Notes: generated from the sequence alone by a model not told the origin. Shown: positions 53,745-63,554, counted from the stretch's first letter. The stretch: 64,000 nucleotides of DNA from Gammaproteobacteria bacterium (GCA_003695765.1 RFHQ01000003.1:1-64000), one strand, 5' to 3'. Made by a program: numbers and translations.

Positions 53745-54488
53745 ATGCAAGCCTTGCCGGCCGGGCTGCTCGACCGGCTGGCCGCGTGCCGGCGCCTGCT
53801 GGTGCTGACCGGTGCCGGGGTCTCGGCCGCGAGCGGCATCCCGACCTTCCGGGATCCCGGCGACGGCTTGTGGGCGCGCTTCCGGCCCGAAGATCTGGCA
53901 ACGCCGGCAGCTTTCGCGCGCGACCCGCAGCTGGTCTGGCGCTGGTACCAGTGGCGGCGGAGGCTGATCGCCGGCGCCTCGCCGAATGCCGCACACCGGG
54001 CGATCGCCGCGCTCGAGCAGCTGCTGCCCCGGGTCGCGGTCGTGACCCAGAACGTCGATGGCCTGCACCAGCGCGCGGGCTCGTCCGTGGTCATCGAGTT
54101 CCACGGCAGTATCTGGCACGACCGTTGCAGCGCGGGCTGCGGACGCCGCTGTCCGGCGGATCCGGCGCTGGACGAGCCGCCGCGCTGTGCCGACTGCAGC
54201 GCTGCGATGCGCCCCGATGTCGTCTGGTTCGGCGAAGGGATCCCGCCCGATGCGTTGAACGCGGCCCTGGAAGCGGCCGCCGTCTGTGATGCGCTGCTGG
54301 TCGCAGGGACCGCGGGCGTGGTCGAGCCCGCGGCCAGCCTCGCGCGCATCGCCGCGGAACACGATGCGCTGCTGATCGAGGCCAATCTCGAGACCACGCC
54401 CCTGAGCCCGCTGGCAGACTGCCGGCTGGCCGGTGACGTCGCGCAGACCTTGCCGGCACTGTGCGCCGCCCTGAACCGGATCCCTTAA
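53745..54488 (+). CDS. Sir2-family NAD-dependent deacylase
   Basis: LLVLTGAGVSAASGIPTFRDPGDGLWARF; VVTQNVDGLHQRAGS; EFHGSIWHDRCSAGC Zn-ribbon. Confidence 0.93.
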   Translation: MQALPAGLLDRLAACRRLLVLTGAGVSAASGIPTFRDPGDGLWARFRPEDLATPAAFARDPQLVWRWYQWRRRLIAGASPNAAHRAIAALEQLLPRVAVVTQNVDGLHQRAGSSVVIEFHGSIWHDRCSAGCGRRCPADPALDEPPRCADCSAAMRPDVVWFGEGIPPDALNAALEAAAVCDALLVAGTAGVVEPAASLARIAAEHDALLIEANLETTPLSPLADCRLAGDVAQTLPALCAALNRIP

Positions 54489-55237
54489 GGCGCGACTGCG
54501 TCGGGCCCGCCCGCGAGCGCGGCGAGCTCGCGCTCCGCCGCGCGATAGCCGGGTGCGATCGCCAGTGCCCGTTGCAATGCCGATCGCGCGTCCTCCAGCC
54601 GATCCAGGCGCCGCCAGGCGCGCGCCAGATACAGCCAGGCCTCGGCCTGCCCCCAGCGCGGATGCTGCGGTGTCGGCGCATCCCAGGTCTCGAAGGCGTC
54701 GATGGCCGCACGCAAGGCCGCCGCGGCTTTCGCCGGGTCGCCGCCGAAGGCCGCGGGGCGATACAGCAGGCTGATGCCTTCCTGCAGCCGGACGCGCGGG
54801 TTGTCCGGAGCCAGCTGCAGTGCTCGGCGCAGCGCCCGGTCGGCAGCCATGCCCCGGGTTGCCGCGCGCAGCATGTACAACGCGGAACTGGTACCGTAAC
54901 AGGTCGCCAGCAATGCCAGGAATTCAGGCTCCGCCGGCCGCTCGCGCAGCAGGGTCTTCAGTTCGTCGATGCACTGGTTCAGCCGGCGTTTGGCGGCCCT
55001 GCGGTCGCTGTCGATCGCCAGTTCGGCCAGGCGGAAACGCGTGTAGGCGAGCTCATAGCGCGCCCAGTCTTCTTCCTGACCGGCCAGAGCCTCCTCGATC
55101 GCCAGCAGTTCCGCCGAGTCTCCGGCGTAAACGGCCGCCTGCAGCCGCTCCCTGAGTCCGTCGAGCGCCGCGCCGCCCGCCGACAACGGCAGCAGCAAGG
55201 CCACGGCCAGCCAGCGACAGGATCGTCGGACTGTCAT
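54485..55237 (-). CDS. Exported TPR-repeat-like protein
   Basis: Signal peptide MTVRRSCRWLAVALLLPLSAGGAALDG; helical repeats GQAEAWLYLARAWRRLDRLEDARSALQRALAIAPGYRAAERELAAL. Confidence 0.75.
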   Translation of the reverse strand: MTVRRSCRWLAVALLLPLSAGGAALDGLRERLQAAVYAGDSAELLAIEEALAGQEEDWARYELAYTRFRLAELAIDSDRRAAKRRLNQCIDELKTLLRERPAEPEFLALLATCYGTSSALYMLRAATRGMAADRALRRALQLAPDNPRVRLQEGISLLYRPAAFGGDPAKAAAALRAAIDAFETWDAPTPQHPRWGQAEAWLYLARAWRRLDRLEDARSALQRALAIAPGYRAAERELAALAGGPDAVAP

Positions 55238-55296
55238 TCGCTCACCTCGCCTGACTAGAATCACGCCTGAAGTTTTCGACCGGCGCGGGATCCCGG

Positions 55297-56106
55297 ATGC
55301 AGTCAGCGACTATCGATCTCATCGACATCGGCGTCAACCTGACCCACGACAGCTTCGCGCCAGACCGGGACGCGGTGATCGAGCGGGCAGCCGGCGCCGG
55401 CGTCCGGCGGCTGATCGTGACCGGCACCTCGGTGGCGGCCAGCGAGGCGGCGCTGGCGCTGTCGCAGGCCCGGCCCGGGCACCTGTTCGCAACGGCCGGA
55501 CTGCACCCGCATCACGCATCCGACTGGGATGCCGCGGCCGGAATGCGGCTCGCCGAACTGCTGGCCGCCCCCGAGGTCGTCGCTGCCGGCGAGTGCGGGC
55601 TGGACTATTTCCGCAACTATTCCTCCCCGGCCGAGCAGCGCCGCGCCTTCGCCGCGCAACTGGCACTGGCGGCAGACTGCGGCAAACCGGTCTTTCTGCA
55701 TCAGCGCGATGCCTTCGACGATTTCATCGCCGTGCTGCGCGAGCATCTGCCTGCGCTCGCCGGCGGCGTCGCGCACTGTTTCACCGGCGACCACGAACAG
55801 CTGCAGACCTGCCTCGAACTCGGACTGTACATCGGCATCACCGGCTGGATCTGCGACGAGCGGCGAGGACAGCCGCTGCAGGCAGCCGTCACGGCCCTGC
55901 CCAGCGACCGGTTGTTGCTGGAGACCGACGCGCCCTATCTGCTGCCGCGTGACCTGCCTGAGCGGCCGCGCGGCCGGCGCAACGAACCCGCCTTCCTGCC
56001 GCACATCCTCGAGCGGCTGGCGGTGCTGATGCAGTTAGAGCCTGCGCGGCTGGCGGCGGCCGCGACCGCCAACACGCAACGCCTGTTCCGCTTACCGCCC
56101 GGCTAA
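55297..56106 (+). CDS. tatD: TatD-family metal-dependent hydrolase
   Basis: IDIGVNLTHDSFAPDRDAVIERA; GLHPHHASDW; VAAGECGLDYFRNYSSPAEQRRAFAAQL; LLLETDAPYLLPRDL. Confidence 0.93.
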   Translation: MQSATIDLIDIGVNLTHDSFAPDRDAVIERAAGAGVRRLIVTGTSVAASEAALALSQARPGHLFATAGLHPHHASDWDAAAGMRLAELLAAPEVVAAGECGLDYFRNYSSPAEQRRAFAAQLALAADCGKPVFLHQRDAFDDFIAVLREHLPALAGGVAHCFTGDHEQLQTCLELGLYIGITGWICDERRGQPLQAAVTALPSDRLLLETDAPYLLPRDLPERPRGRRNEPAFLPHILERLAVLMQLEPARLAAAATANTQRLFRLPPG

Positions 56107-56702
56107 TCGCGCAGCAGCTGGCCGAGCTGCGCTTCGACCGCCGCCTGCCTCAAGCTGTTCCAGCCGTCGTCCAGTGCCGCGCGCATCTCGGCGCTGAGCG
56201 TCGGCGCCGGTTCGGCGAGTTCAGACAGCAGCGCGTCCAGCAGCGTGACGTCGTCCGGCAGTCCCTTGCCGAATTTCGCGTCGCCGGTGAACACGACCCG
56301 GCCGCTGACCGGCACGCCGGGCAGCAGCCGGCGGACCGCAGCCAACCGGTCGTACAGGCCCGGTTGGGGGTTGGCGAAGGTATAGCGCTGTCCGTGATCG
56401 ATGACGGTCCAGTCCTGCATCGCATTGCTGCCGAAGACATGCCCACTGACTTGACGCAGGTCGACGATCAGAATGCCGCCCGGCGTCAGCAGCGCGTGCT
56501 CGATGTGGATCTCGCCGCCGTCGCCATCGGGAATCAGGACCCGATGCAGGCTGTCGGCCGCCGCCGCCCGCAAGCGCGCCTCCGGCCGGCGCGCCAGCCG
56601 CCGGCGCCGCCAGAACCAGCCGCCGAGAAGGGCCAGCAGCAAGGCCGCCCCCGCAGCCAGCCAGGCGGGATCACGAATCAGCGCCTGCCAGTCGCCGTCC
56701 AT
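56103..56702 (-). CDS. Membrane-anchored NERD (nuclease-related) domain protein
   Basis: N-terminal TM; GDGGEIHIEHALLTPGGILIVDLRQVSGHVFGSNAMQDWTV NERD-like. Confidence 0.75.
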   Translation of the reverse strand: MDGDWQALIRDPAWLAAGAALLLALLGGWFWRRRRLARRPEARLRAAAADSLHRVLIPDGDGGEIHIEHALLTPGGILIVDLRQVSGHVFGSNAMQDWTVIDHGQRYTFANPQPGLYDRLAAVRRLLPGVPVSGRVVFTGDAKFGKGLPDDVTLLDALLSELAEPAPTLSAEMRAALDDGWNSLRQAAVEAQLGQLLRD

Positions 56703-56718
56703 CGCCCCCGGCCCCAGA

Positions 56719-58017
56719 TCACAGCCGCGCCGCCAGCGCGTCCAGCTCCGGCTCGATGCTGTCGAAACGGCTGGGCCATGACAGAATCTCGGCGAGTTCC
56801 GGCGGTGGGTCCACGCTCACTCCCAGCAGTGGCTCGACGATGGTATCGAACTTCGCTGCGTGGGCGGTGGCCACGACGATCCATGGCCGCTGCCGCTCCG
56901 CGGCCGGCAGCTGACGGTAGAGATACAGCGCCGTGGCCGTATGGGGACACCAGGCGATGCCGTGGCGACGGTACTCGTCGACGATCGTCGCCCGGATCTG
57001 GTCGTCGTCGACCGCGCCAGCGGCCACCTCGCCGCGCAGGGCGTCGACATCCCCGACCAGCGCGCGCAGTCGCTCCATGTTGCTCGGATCGCCGACGTCC
57101 ATGGCCGAAGCCAGCGTCGCCACGCTCGGCCGCGGCCGCCAGTCACCGCTGTCGAGGAAATCCGGGATCGTCGTGTTCGCATTGGTCGCAAAAACGATGC
57201 GGTCGATCGGCAGGCCCATGCGGCGCGCCCAGACGCAGGCGAAACCGTTGCCGAGATTGCCGGTCGGCACGATGAAACTGCCGGGCCGGTCATGGAGGCG
57301 CTGCAACTCCAGTGCGGCTTTCGCGTAGTAGGCCGACTGCGGCAGCAAGCGGCCGACGTTGATGCTGTTCGCCGAACACAGGCGGTGCCGAGAGCGCAGC
57401 GCGGGATCGGCGAACGCAGCCTTGACCAGGCGCTGGCAATCGTCGAACTCGCCCCGCACGGCGAGGGACAGGACGTTGTCGCCCCAGCAGGTCAGCTGAT
57501 GCTGCTGGCGCGGCGATACGCGCCCTTCGGGAAAGAGTACGACGACCCGGATGCCCGGTCGGCCATGAAAGGCGGCGGCGACCGCGCCGCCGGTATCGCC
57601 AGACGTTGCGACCAGGATCGTCACCGGCGCTTCGGCGTAGATGCCTCCGGCCACGATGCGGCTCATGCAGGCGGCCAGGAAGCGTGCGCCGACGTCCTTG
57701 AACGCGGCCGTGGGCCCGTGGAACATCTCCAGCACCGACAGCGGCCGTTCACGGTCTTCCAGCGCTCGCAGTGGAACCGGGAAGTTCAGCGCCTCGGCGC
57801 AGATCGCTGGCAGCGCCTCGGCCAGGGTCGAACCATCAAAGAACGGCGCCAGCAGGCGGGCCGCGATCTGGTCGATGCGGTCCAGCCCGTCGAATTCGGC
57901 CGGCCTCAGGGTCGGCAGCGATTCCGGCACGTACAGGCCGCCATCGGGCGCCGTGCCGCTCATGATCGCCTGCTCGATGCAGACTGCCTGGCCGCCGCGG
58001 GTGCTGAGAAATTTCAT
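56719..58017 (-). CDS. thrC: Threonine synthase
   Basis: MKFLSTRGGQAVCIEQAIMSGTAPDGGLYVPESLP; MFHGPTAAFKDVGARFLA; ATSGDTGGAVAAAF. Confidence 0.96.
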   Translation of the reverse strand: MKFLSTRGGQAVCIEQAIMSGTAPDGGLYVPESLPTLRPAEFDGLDRIDQIAARLLAPFFDGSTLAEALPAICAEALNFPVPLRALEDRERPLSVLEMFHGPTAAFKDVGARFLAACMSRIVAGGIYAEAPVTILVATSGDTGGAVAAAFHGRPGIRVVVLFPEGRVSPRQQHQLTCWGDNVLSLAVRGEFDDCQRLVKAAFADPALRSRHRLCSANSINVGRLLPQSAYYAKAALELQRLHDRPGSFIVPTGNLGNGFACVWARRMGLPIDRIVFATNANTTIPDFLDSGDWRPRPSVATLASAMDVGDPSNMERLRALVGDVDALRGEVAAGAVDDDQIRATIVDEYRRHGIAWCPHTATALYLYRQLPAAERQRPWIVVATAHAAKFDTIVEPLLGVSVDPPPELAEILSWPSRFDSIEPELDALAARL

Positions 58018-58023
58018 CGCTCG

Positions 58024-60516
58024 TCAGCGGTTCGCGCCGAGGTACACGGCCAGGCGCAGCAGGTCGGCGAAGACCCCGGCCGCGGTCACGGCCGGCCCGG
58101 CCCCCGGTCCCTGCACGACCAGCGGATTGTCGCTGTAGCGGCCGGAGACGAAGCGGACGATATTGTCGGTCAGGTTCATGCGCGCGAAGGGATGATCCTG
58201 GGGCAATGCCTCCAGGCGCACCGAAGCGCCGCCCTGCTCACTCAGTCTGCCAACGTAACGCAGCACCCGGCCGGCCTCGGCCGCTTCGCGCCAGCGGTGC
58301 CGCATGGCCTCGTCATAATCGGCCAGCGATGCCAGGAAGCCGTCCACCGATTCGCCGGCCAGGGTCTCGGGCACCAGGCTCTCGATCTCGATATCCGCCA
58401 GTTCCAGGCGCATGCCCATTTCCCGCGCGAGGATGATGACCTTGCGTGCCACGTCCATCCCCGAGAGGTCGTCGCGGGGGTCCGGCTCCGTGTAACCGCT
58501 GTCCCGCGCCTCGCGCACGATCTCAGAAAACGGCCGGCTGCCGTCGAAGACGTTGAACAGGTAGGCCAGCGTACCGGAAAAGATACCCTCGATGCTGTGA
58601 ATATGGTCGCCGGTCTGCCGCAGGTCGCGCAGCGTCTCGATGATCGGCAGCGCCGCGCCAACCGTCGTTTCATACAGAAAATGCACCCCGTGTTCACGCC
58701 GTTCGCGGTGCAGAGCGTCGTAATACTCCAACGCGCCGCTGTGTGCCTTCTTGTTCGGCGTGACCACATGGATGCCCTGGCGAAACCAGTCGAGGTAACG
58801 CCCGGAGACCTTCTCGCTGGCGCTGCAGTCCAGAATCGCCGCATGCGGCAGGTGATCCGCGTTGACGTGAGCGACGAAGCGCTGCCAATCCAGTGGCTCG
58901 CCCTGCTCCAGGAACGCGGCCTGCCAGTTCCGCAGGTCGATCGCGCGTTCGGCCAGCAGCATGCGGCTGGAACTGGCAATGGCCCGTACGCGAATGTCGA
59001 GATTGCTCTCGGCGCGCAATAGCGGTGCCTGCGCGGCGAGCTGCTCCAGCAGCACGCTGCCGACGTGACCGGGCCCGACCAGCCCGACGGAAATGGTCTT
59101 GGCCGACAGGTAGAAGCCGGAATGCGCAGCGCGCAACGCGCGGGTCGCATCGGCGCGGTCGATGACCGCCGAGATGTTGCGCTCCGAGGAGCCTTGGGCG
59201 ATCGCGCGGACGTTGATCCCGGCGCTGCCCAGTGTCCCGAAGAAACGCGCGGCGATGCCGGGGGTGCCGGCCATGTTGTCGCCGACGACGGCGATGATTG
59301 CGCAGTCCGGCTGCAGCTCGACGCTCTGCACCTGCCCCTGCTCGAGTTCGGCCGCAAAGGCGCGGCGGACCACGGTCTCGACTTCGGCGGCATGATGGGC
59401 CGGCACGGCGAAGCAGATCGAGTGTTCGGAGCTTGCCTGCGAGATCAGCACGACCGAGATGCCGGCCTCGCGCAGCGCGCCGAACAGGCGGTCGGCGGTG
59501 CCCGGTACGCCGATCATTCCGGCGCCCTCGAGATTCACCAGCGCGATATCCTCGATCGAGGTCACGCCCTTGATCAGTTCGGCCGAATCGCCGTCCGGCC
59601 CGATACGCGACCCGCGCGCTGCGGGATTGAAGCTGTTGCGTATCCAGATCGGGATGCCATGCCGGACCGCCGGCGACATGGTCTGCGGGTGCAGGACCTT
59701 GGCGCCGAAGTAGGCCAGTTCCATCGCCTCGTTGTAGGACAGCTCGCGGATCACGGCGGCTTCCGGCACACGGTTGGGATCAGCGCTCAGCACGCCGTCG
59801 ACGTCGGTCCAGATCGTGATCTGGCTTGCGCGCAGCAGCGCGGCGACGATCGAGGCCGAGAAATCGCTGCCGTTGCGCCCGAGCGTGGTCGGCAGACCGT
59901 CGGTATCGGCGGCGATGAAGCCGGTGACGACCGTGATCCCGTCGCCCTGCGGATCCAGCAGGCGTCGCGCATTGGCTTCCGACGCCTGCCAGCAGACGGC
60001 CGGACCCATCTCGCCGTGCTCGACGACGATCAGCTGCCGCGCGTCCAGCCAGCCCACGGGCCGCGACGGCCCGGCCCGGCCCAGCTGCTCGTCGAGGTAG
60101 GCAGCCAGCAGCCGTGAGGACCAGAGCTCGCCGTAGCCGGCGACCAGGTCGCGGCTGCGCGGCGCGGCGGCCCGCACCAGGGCCACTGCGTGCAGAATGT
60201 CGGAGATGTCGCCGAGATCGGTCTCGAAGGGCTCGAGCACGAGCCGCGCGGCGGCCGGGTCGGGCAGCAGTTCGCCGACGGTCGCGCGATAGCGTGCCGT
60301 CAGGGCTTCCAGGCCGGGAGCGATCTGCTCGGCGCTGCGCTCGGCCTCGTCGACGAGGCCCAGCAGGGCGTCGGTCATGCCGCCCATCGCGGAGACGACG
60401 ACGGCCAGCGGCGCGCCCCTGTCGGCCAGCAGGATGCTGGCCACGCGCCGGAAGCAGGCGGCGTCCGCAAGGCTGGACCCGCCGAATTTGTGCACACGCC
60501 ACTGGCTATCGATCAT
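58024..60516 (-). CDS. thrA: Bifunctional aspartate kinase / homoserine dehydrogenase I
   Basis: VHKFGGSSLADAACFRRVA; LGRNGSDFSASIVAALL; C-terminal HSD: VGLVGPGHVGSVLLEQLA; YTEPDPRDDLSGMDVARKVIILAREMG. Confidence 0.97.
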   Translation of the reverse strand: MIDSQWRVHKFGGSSLADAACFRRVASILLADRGAPLAVVVSAMGGMTDALLGLVDEAERSAEQIAPGLEALTARYRATVGELLPDPAAARLVLEPFETDLGDISDILHAVALVRAAAPRSRDLVAGYGELWSSRLLAAYLDEQLGRAGPSRPVGWLDARQLIVVEHGEMGPAVCWQASEANARRLLDPQGDGITVVTGFIAADTDGLPTTLGRNGSDFSASIVAALLRASQITIWTDVDGVLSADPNRVPEAAVIRELSYNEAMELAYFGAKVLHPQTMSPAVRHGIPIWIRNSFNPAARGSRIGPDGDSAELIKGVTSIEDIALVNLEGAGMIGVPGTADRLFGALREAGISVVLISQASSEHSICFAVPAHHAAEVETVVRRAFAAELEQGQVQSVELQPDCAIIAVVGDNMAGTPGIAARFFGTLGSAGINVRAIAQGSSERNISAVIDRADATRALRAAHSGFYLSAKTISVGLVGPGHVGSVLLEQLAAQAPLLRAESNLDIRVRAIASSSRMLLAERAIDLRNWQAAFLEQGEPLDWQRFVAHVNADHLPHAAILDCSASEKVSGRYLDWFRQGIHVVTPNKKAHSGALEYYDALHRERREHGVHFLYETTVGAALPIIETLRDLRQTGDHIHSIEGIFSGTLAYLFNVFDGSRPFSEIVREARDSGYTEPDPRDDLSGMDVARKVIILAREMGMRLELADIEIESLVPETLAGESVDGFLASLADYDEAMRHRWREAAEAGRVLRYVGRLSEQGGASVRLEALPQDHPFARMNLTDNIVRFVSGRYSDNPLVVQGPGAGPAVTAAGVFADLLRLAVYLGANR

Positions 60517-60673
60517 CGTTGCGATCCCGGCCGCCGGTGCGGGCGGCCCGGCCTGCCTCCCCGGCAGGCATAAAGCCCTCTATGATAAACCCTCGGGCTT
60601 CCGCGGACAGCACCCGGTGATTGCAAAGCGGTCCGCGGCTCTCAATAATCGTCGCGGCAGCGGAGATCCGAGC

Positions 60674-61681
60674 ATGGCCAATATATTCGTGGCGCCGGCC
60701 GAGCACCCCCGGGACCGGGCGGACCTGGAGCGCTCGCTGATCAATGCCATCGAGCGGCAGACCGTGATCCGCAATTTCAGCGATGCCAGCTACCCCGAAT
60801 TGATCGAGATCGAGCGCCGCGCCCGCGGCTTCTACGCCTGGGGCTTGCCGAATGCCGAGGAGAACGTCGAAAAATGGTTCCACATGGGGGTCGGCGATAC
60901 GCTGCTGGTCACCTACAAGGGAGCCTACCGCCATTACGCCAAGGTCCTCGGCCGCTATGACAACCCGCGGGCCGCAGCGGCGATCTGGGCCAATGGCGCG
61001 GACAGCAACAGCGATCGCGAACTGCTGTTCTTCCTGTCCGAGCCGATCCCCTTGTCACAGCCGCTGAGCGAGCTGCGCGACTACCTGGAAGAGGATTACA
61101 CCGAGTTCACGCGCGTGCCGGCCGACGTGATCGAGCGTATCGAGGCCGATTTCGGCAATGTCGACCGCTTCATCCGCCGGCGGCTGCTGAACACCGGGGC
61201 CGGCGGACCGATCCTGGACATGAGCGGCATCATCCAGCTGTCGGAGCGCGATCAGGAGCGGCTGCGGGCCTTCGAGCCGGGCAGCAGCAAGGAAGCCCGC
61301 CAGCGCATCGTCGAAGGGATCATCCGGCGGCGCGGTTACCCGGAATTCCGCCGCCGCCTGCTGGCCGCGTACGAATTCCGCTGCGCCATGACCGGCTGCG
61401 ACGCGCCCGATGCGCTGGAGGCGGCCTACATCCTGCCCTACCGGGGCAAGGACACCCACCACCCATCGAATGGCCTGCTGCTGCGGGCCGATGTGCACAC
61501 GCTGTTCGACCTCGGCAAACTGGCGGTGGACACGCGCACGATGACGATCCTGGTGGCCGAGGATCTGCTGGATACCAGCTACCGGCTGCTTTCGGGCCGG
61601 CCACTGCGCTTTCCGGCACAGCCGGAACAGCGGCCGAGCACCGATTCACTGGACCTGCACCGCCGCCTGTCCGGCCTCTGA
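60674..61681 (+). CDS. HNH_2-type nuclease-like protein with N-terminal EVE/PUA-like domain
   Basis: N-terminal FYAWGLPNAEENVEKWFHMGVGDTLLVTYKGAYRHYAKVLGRYDNPRAAAAIWANG; C-terminal RCAMTGCDAPDALEAAYILPYRGKDTHHPSNGLLLRADVHTLFDLGKLAVD. Confidence 0.75.
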   Translation: MANIFVAPAEHPRDRADLERSLINAIERQTVIRNFSDASYPELIEIERRARGFYAWGLPNAEENVEKWFHMGVGDTLLVTYKGAYRHYAKVLGRYDNPRAAAAIWANGADSNSDRELLFFLSEPIPLSQPLSELRDYLEEDYTEFTRVPADVIERIEADFGNVDRFIRRRLLNTGAGGPILDMSGIIQLSERDQERLRAFEPGSSKEARQRIVEGIIRRRGYPEFRRRLLAAYEFRCAMTGCDAPDALEAAYILPYRGKDTHHPSNGLLLRADVHTLFDLGKLAVDTRTMTILVAEDLLDTSYRLLSGRPLRFPAQPEQRPSTDSLDLHRRLSGL

Positions 61682-61726
61682 GACCGGCCGCTTGCATGGG
61701 CCGCCGGGCGCGGCAACAATCGGTCC

Positions 61727-62572
61727 ATGCGGATGACCCGGCAAGAATTCCTGGACTGGCCACGCAAGGCCATCACGCTGCTGGGCATGTCCGGCGTGGG
61801 CAAGACGCACCTGGCCAATCGTCTGCCGAAGTCCAGCTGGTTCCACTATTCCGGTGACTACCGCATCGGCACCAAGTACCTGGAGGAACCGATCCTCGAC
61901 AATATCAAGCGCCAGGCCATGCAGGTCGATTTTCTGCGCGACCTGCTGCGCAGCGATTCGATCTACATCGCCAACAACATCACGGTCTACAACCTCGAGC
62001 CGGTGTCGAGCTTCCTCGGCAAGCTCGGCGACCCGGCCAAGGGCGGTCTGCCACTGGCGGAATTCAAGCGCCGCCAGCATCTGCATGCGCTGGCCGAGGC
62101 TGCCGCCATGCGCGATGTCGCGGACTTCATCGTCAAGGCCCGGGAAATCTACGGCTACGACCATTTTCTCAACGACGCCGGTGGCAGCATCGTCGAGCTG
62201 GACGATCCGGAAGCCTTGCAGACCCTGATCGACCACACGCTGATCCTGTACCTGAGAGCCGGGCCGGAGATGGAAGAGGAACTGATCCGGCGCGCGATCG
62301 CAAATCCGAAACCGCTGTATTTCCGCGAAGACTTTCTCGACAAGCACCTGCTGATGTATCTCGAGGAGCAAGGACTGGCGCACCCGGACCAGATCGATCC
62401 GGACCTGTTCGTGCGCTGGATCTTCCCGCAGCTGGTCCGCCACCGCCGTCCGCATTACGAAGCCCTGGCGAGGGCCCACGGCTATACCGTGGATGCCGCC
62501 GCCGTCGCGCGGGTGGAGACGGAAGAGGACTTCATCACCCTGGTAGCCGACTCGATCGCTGCGGCGGGCTGA
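61727..62572 (+). CDS. P-loop ATPase/kinase-like conserved protein
   Basis: Walker A LLGMSGVGKTHLANRL. Confidence 0.78.
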   Translation: MRMTRQEFLDWPRKAITLLGMSGVGKTHLANRLPKSSWFHYSGDYRIGTKYLEEPILDNIKRQAMQVDFLRDLLRSDSIYIANNITVYNLEPVSSFLGKLGDPAKGGLPLAEFKRRQHLHALAEAAAMRDVADFIVKAREIYGYDHFLNDAGGSIVELDDPEALQTLIDHTLILYLRAGPEMEEELIRRAIANPKPLYFREDFLDKHLLMYLEEQGLAHPDQIDPDLFVRWIFPQLVRHRRPHYEALARAHGYTVDAAAVARVETEEDFITLVADSIAAAG

Positions 62573-62575
62573 GCG

Positions 62576-63454
62576 ATGCGCCGGCAACCCGAGTGGCGAG
62601 AGACGCAACACCCGGTACTGGGCCTGCGGATGTTCTGCCGCGAAGCCGGCCAGGGCGACCCGGTCCTGTTCCTGCATGGCAACCCGACTTCCAGTTACCT
62701 GTGGCGGCACGTGATTCCGGAAGTCGCCGACCAGGCGCGTTGCATTGCGCCGGATCTGATCGGCATGGGACGCTCGGACAAGCTGCCGGTGGCCGGGCCG
62801 GGCAGCTACCGCTTTCACGAGCACCGGCGTTACCTCGATGCGCTGCTGGAGCAGCTGGATCTCGGGGAGCGCGTCACGCTGGTCCTGCACGACTGGGGTT
62901 CGGCACTCGGCTTCGACTGGGCGCGGCGGCATCCGGAGCGGGTGCGCGGCATCGCCTACATGGAGGCACTGGTCCGGCCATTGCGCTGGGAAGAATGGCC
63001 GGTGGCGAGCCGCTCTCTGTTCGCGGCGCTGCGCTCTCCCACCGGCGAAGAACTGATACTGGAAAAGAACGTCTTCATCGAGCGCATTCTGCCGGGTTCG
63101 ATCCTGCGCCCGCTCGACCGCGAAGAAATGGACGCCTACCGGGCACCGTTTAGAGATCCCGGCGAGAGCCGCCGGCCGATGCTCAGCTGGCCGCGGGAAA
63201 TACCGCTCGACGGCGAGCCGGCCGACGTCCACGACATCGTCGCCGCCTATGCCGAGTGGTTGCGCCACAGCGAGCTGCCGAAGCTGTTCATCAACGCCGA
63301 ACCGGGTGCGATCCTGGTCGGCGCGCAGCGCGAATTCTGCCGCGACTGGCCGAATCAGCTCGAAGTGACGGTACCGGGCATCCACTTCATCCAGGAAGAC
63401 TCGGGCCCAGCGATCGGCCAGGCCATCGCCAACTGGCTGGACGGGCTGGACTGA
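62576..63454 (+). CDS. Haloalkane dehalogenase (LinB/DhaA-like alpha/beta hydrolase)
   Basis: HGNPTSSYLWRHVIP; LVLHDWGSALGFDWARRHPERVRGIAYMEAL; LPKLFINAEPGAILVG; GIHFIQEDSG. Confidence 0.88.
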   Translation: MRRQPEWRETQHPVLGLRMFCREAGQGDPVLFLHGNPTSSYLWRHVIPEVADQARCIAPDLIGMGRSDKLPVAGPGSYRFHEHRRYLDALLEQLDLGERVTLVLHDWGSALGFDWARRHPERVRGIAYMEALVRPLRWEEWPVASRSLFAALRSPTGEELILEKNVFIERILPGSILRPLDREEMDAYRAPFRDPGESRRPMLSWPREIPLDGEPADVHDIVAAYAEWLRHSELPKLFINAEPGAILVGAQREFCRDWPNQLEVTVPGIHFIQEDSGPAIGQAIANWLDGLD

Positions 63455-63554
63455 GAGCCGCGGGGCGGCTGCGACCTGTCATCGGCCGGGCGCTTCGGCT
63501 AGACTGACCGGTCTTTCGACAAGCCGACGCGGCGCTCAGGCCGCCAGAACCAGC

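Noticed and set aside
53745-54488. Sir2 protein as a possible Thoeris/defence NADase partner of the TIR-like protein
   Set aside because: Has Zn-ribbon cysteines and ordinary deacylase motifs, is 34 kb away from the TIR-like gene and lies next to acnA.
60377-60673. N-terminal extension of the HNH ORF from 60377
   Set aside because: Overlaps the 5' end of thrA in antisense; the plausible start is ATG 60674.
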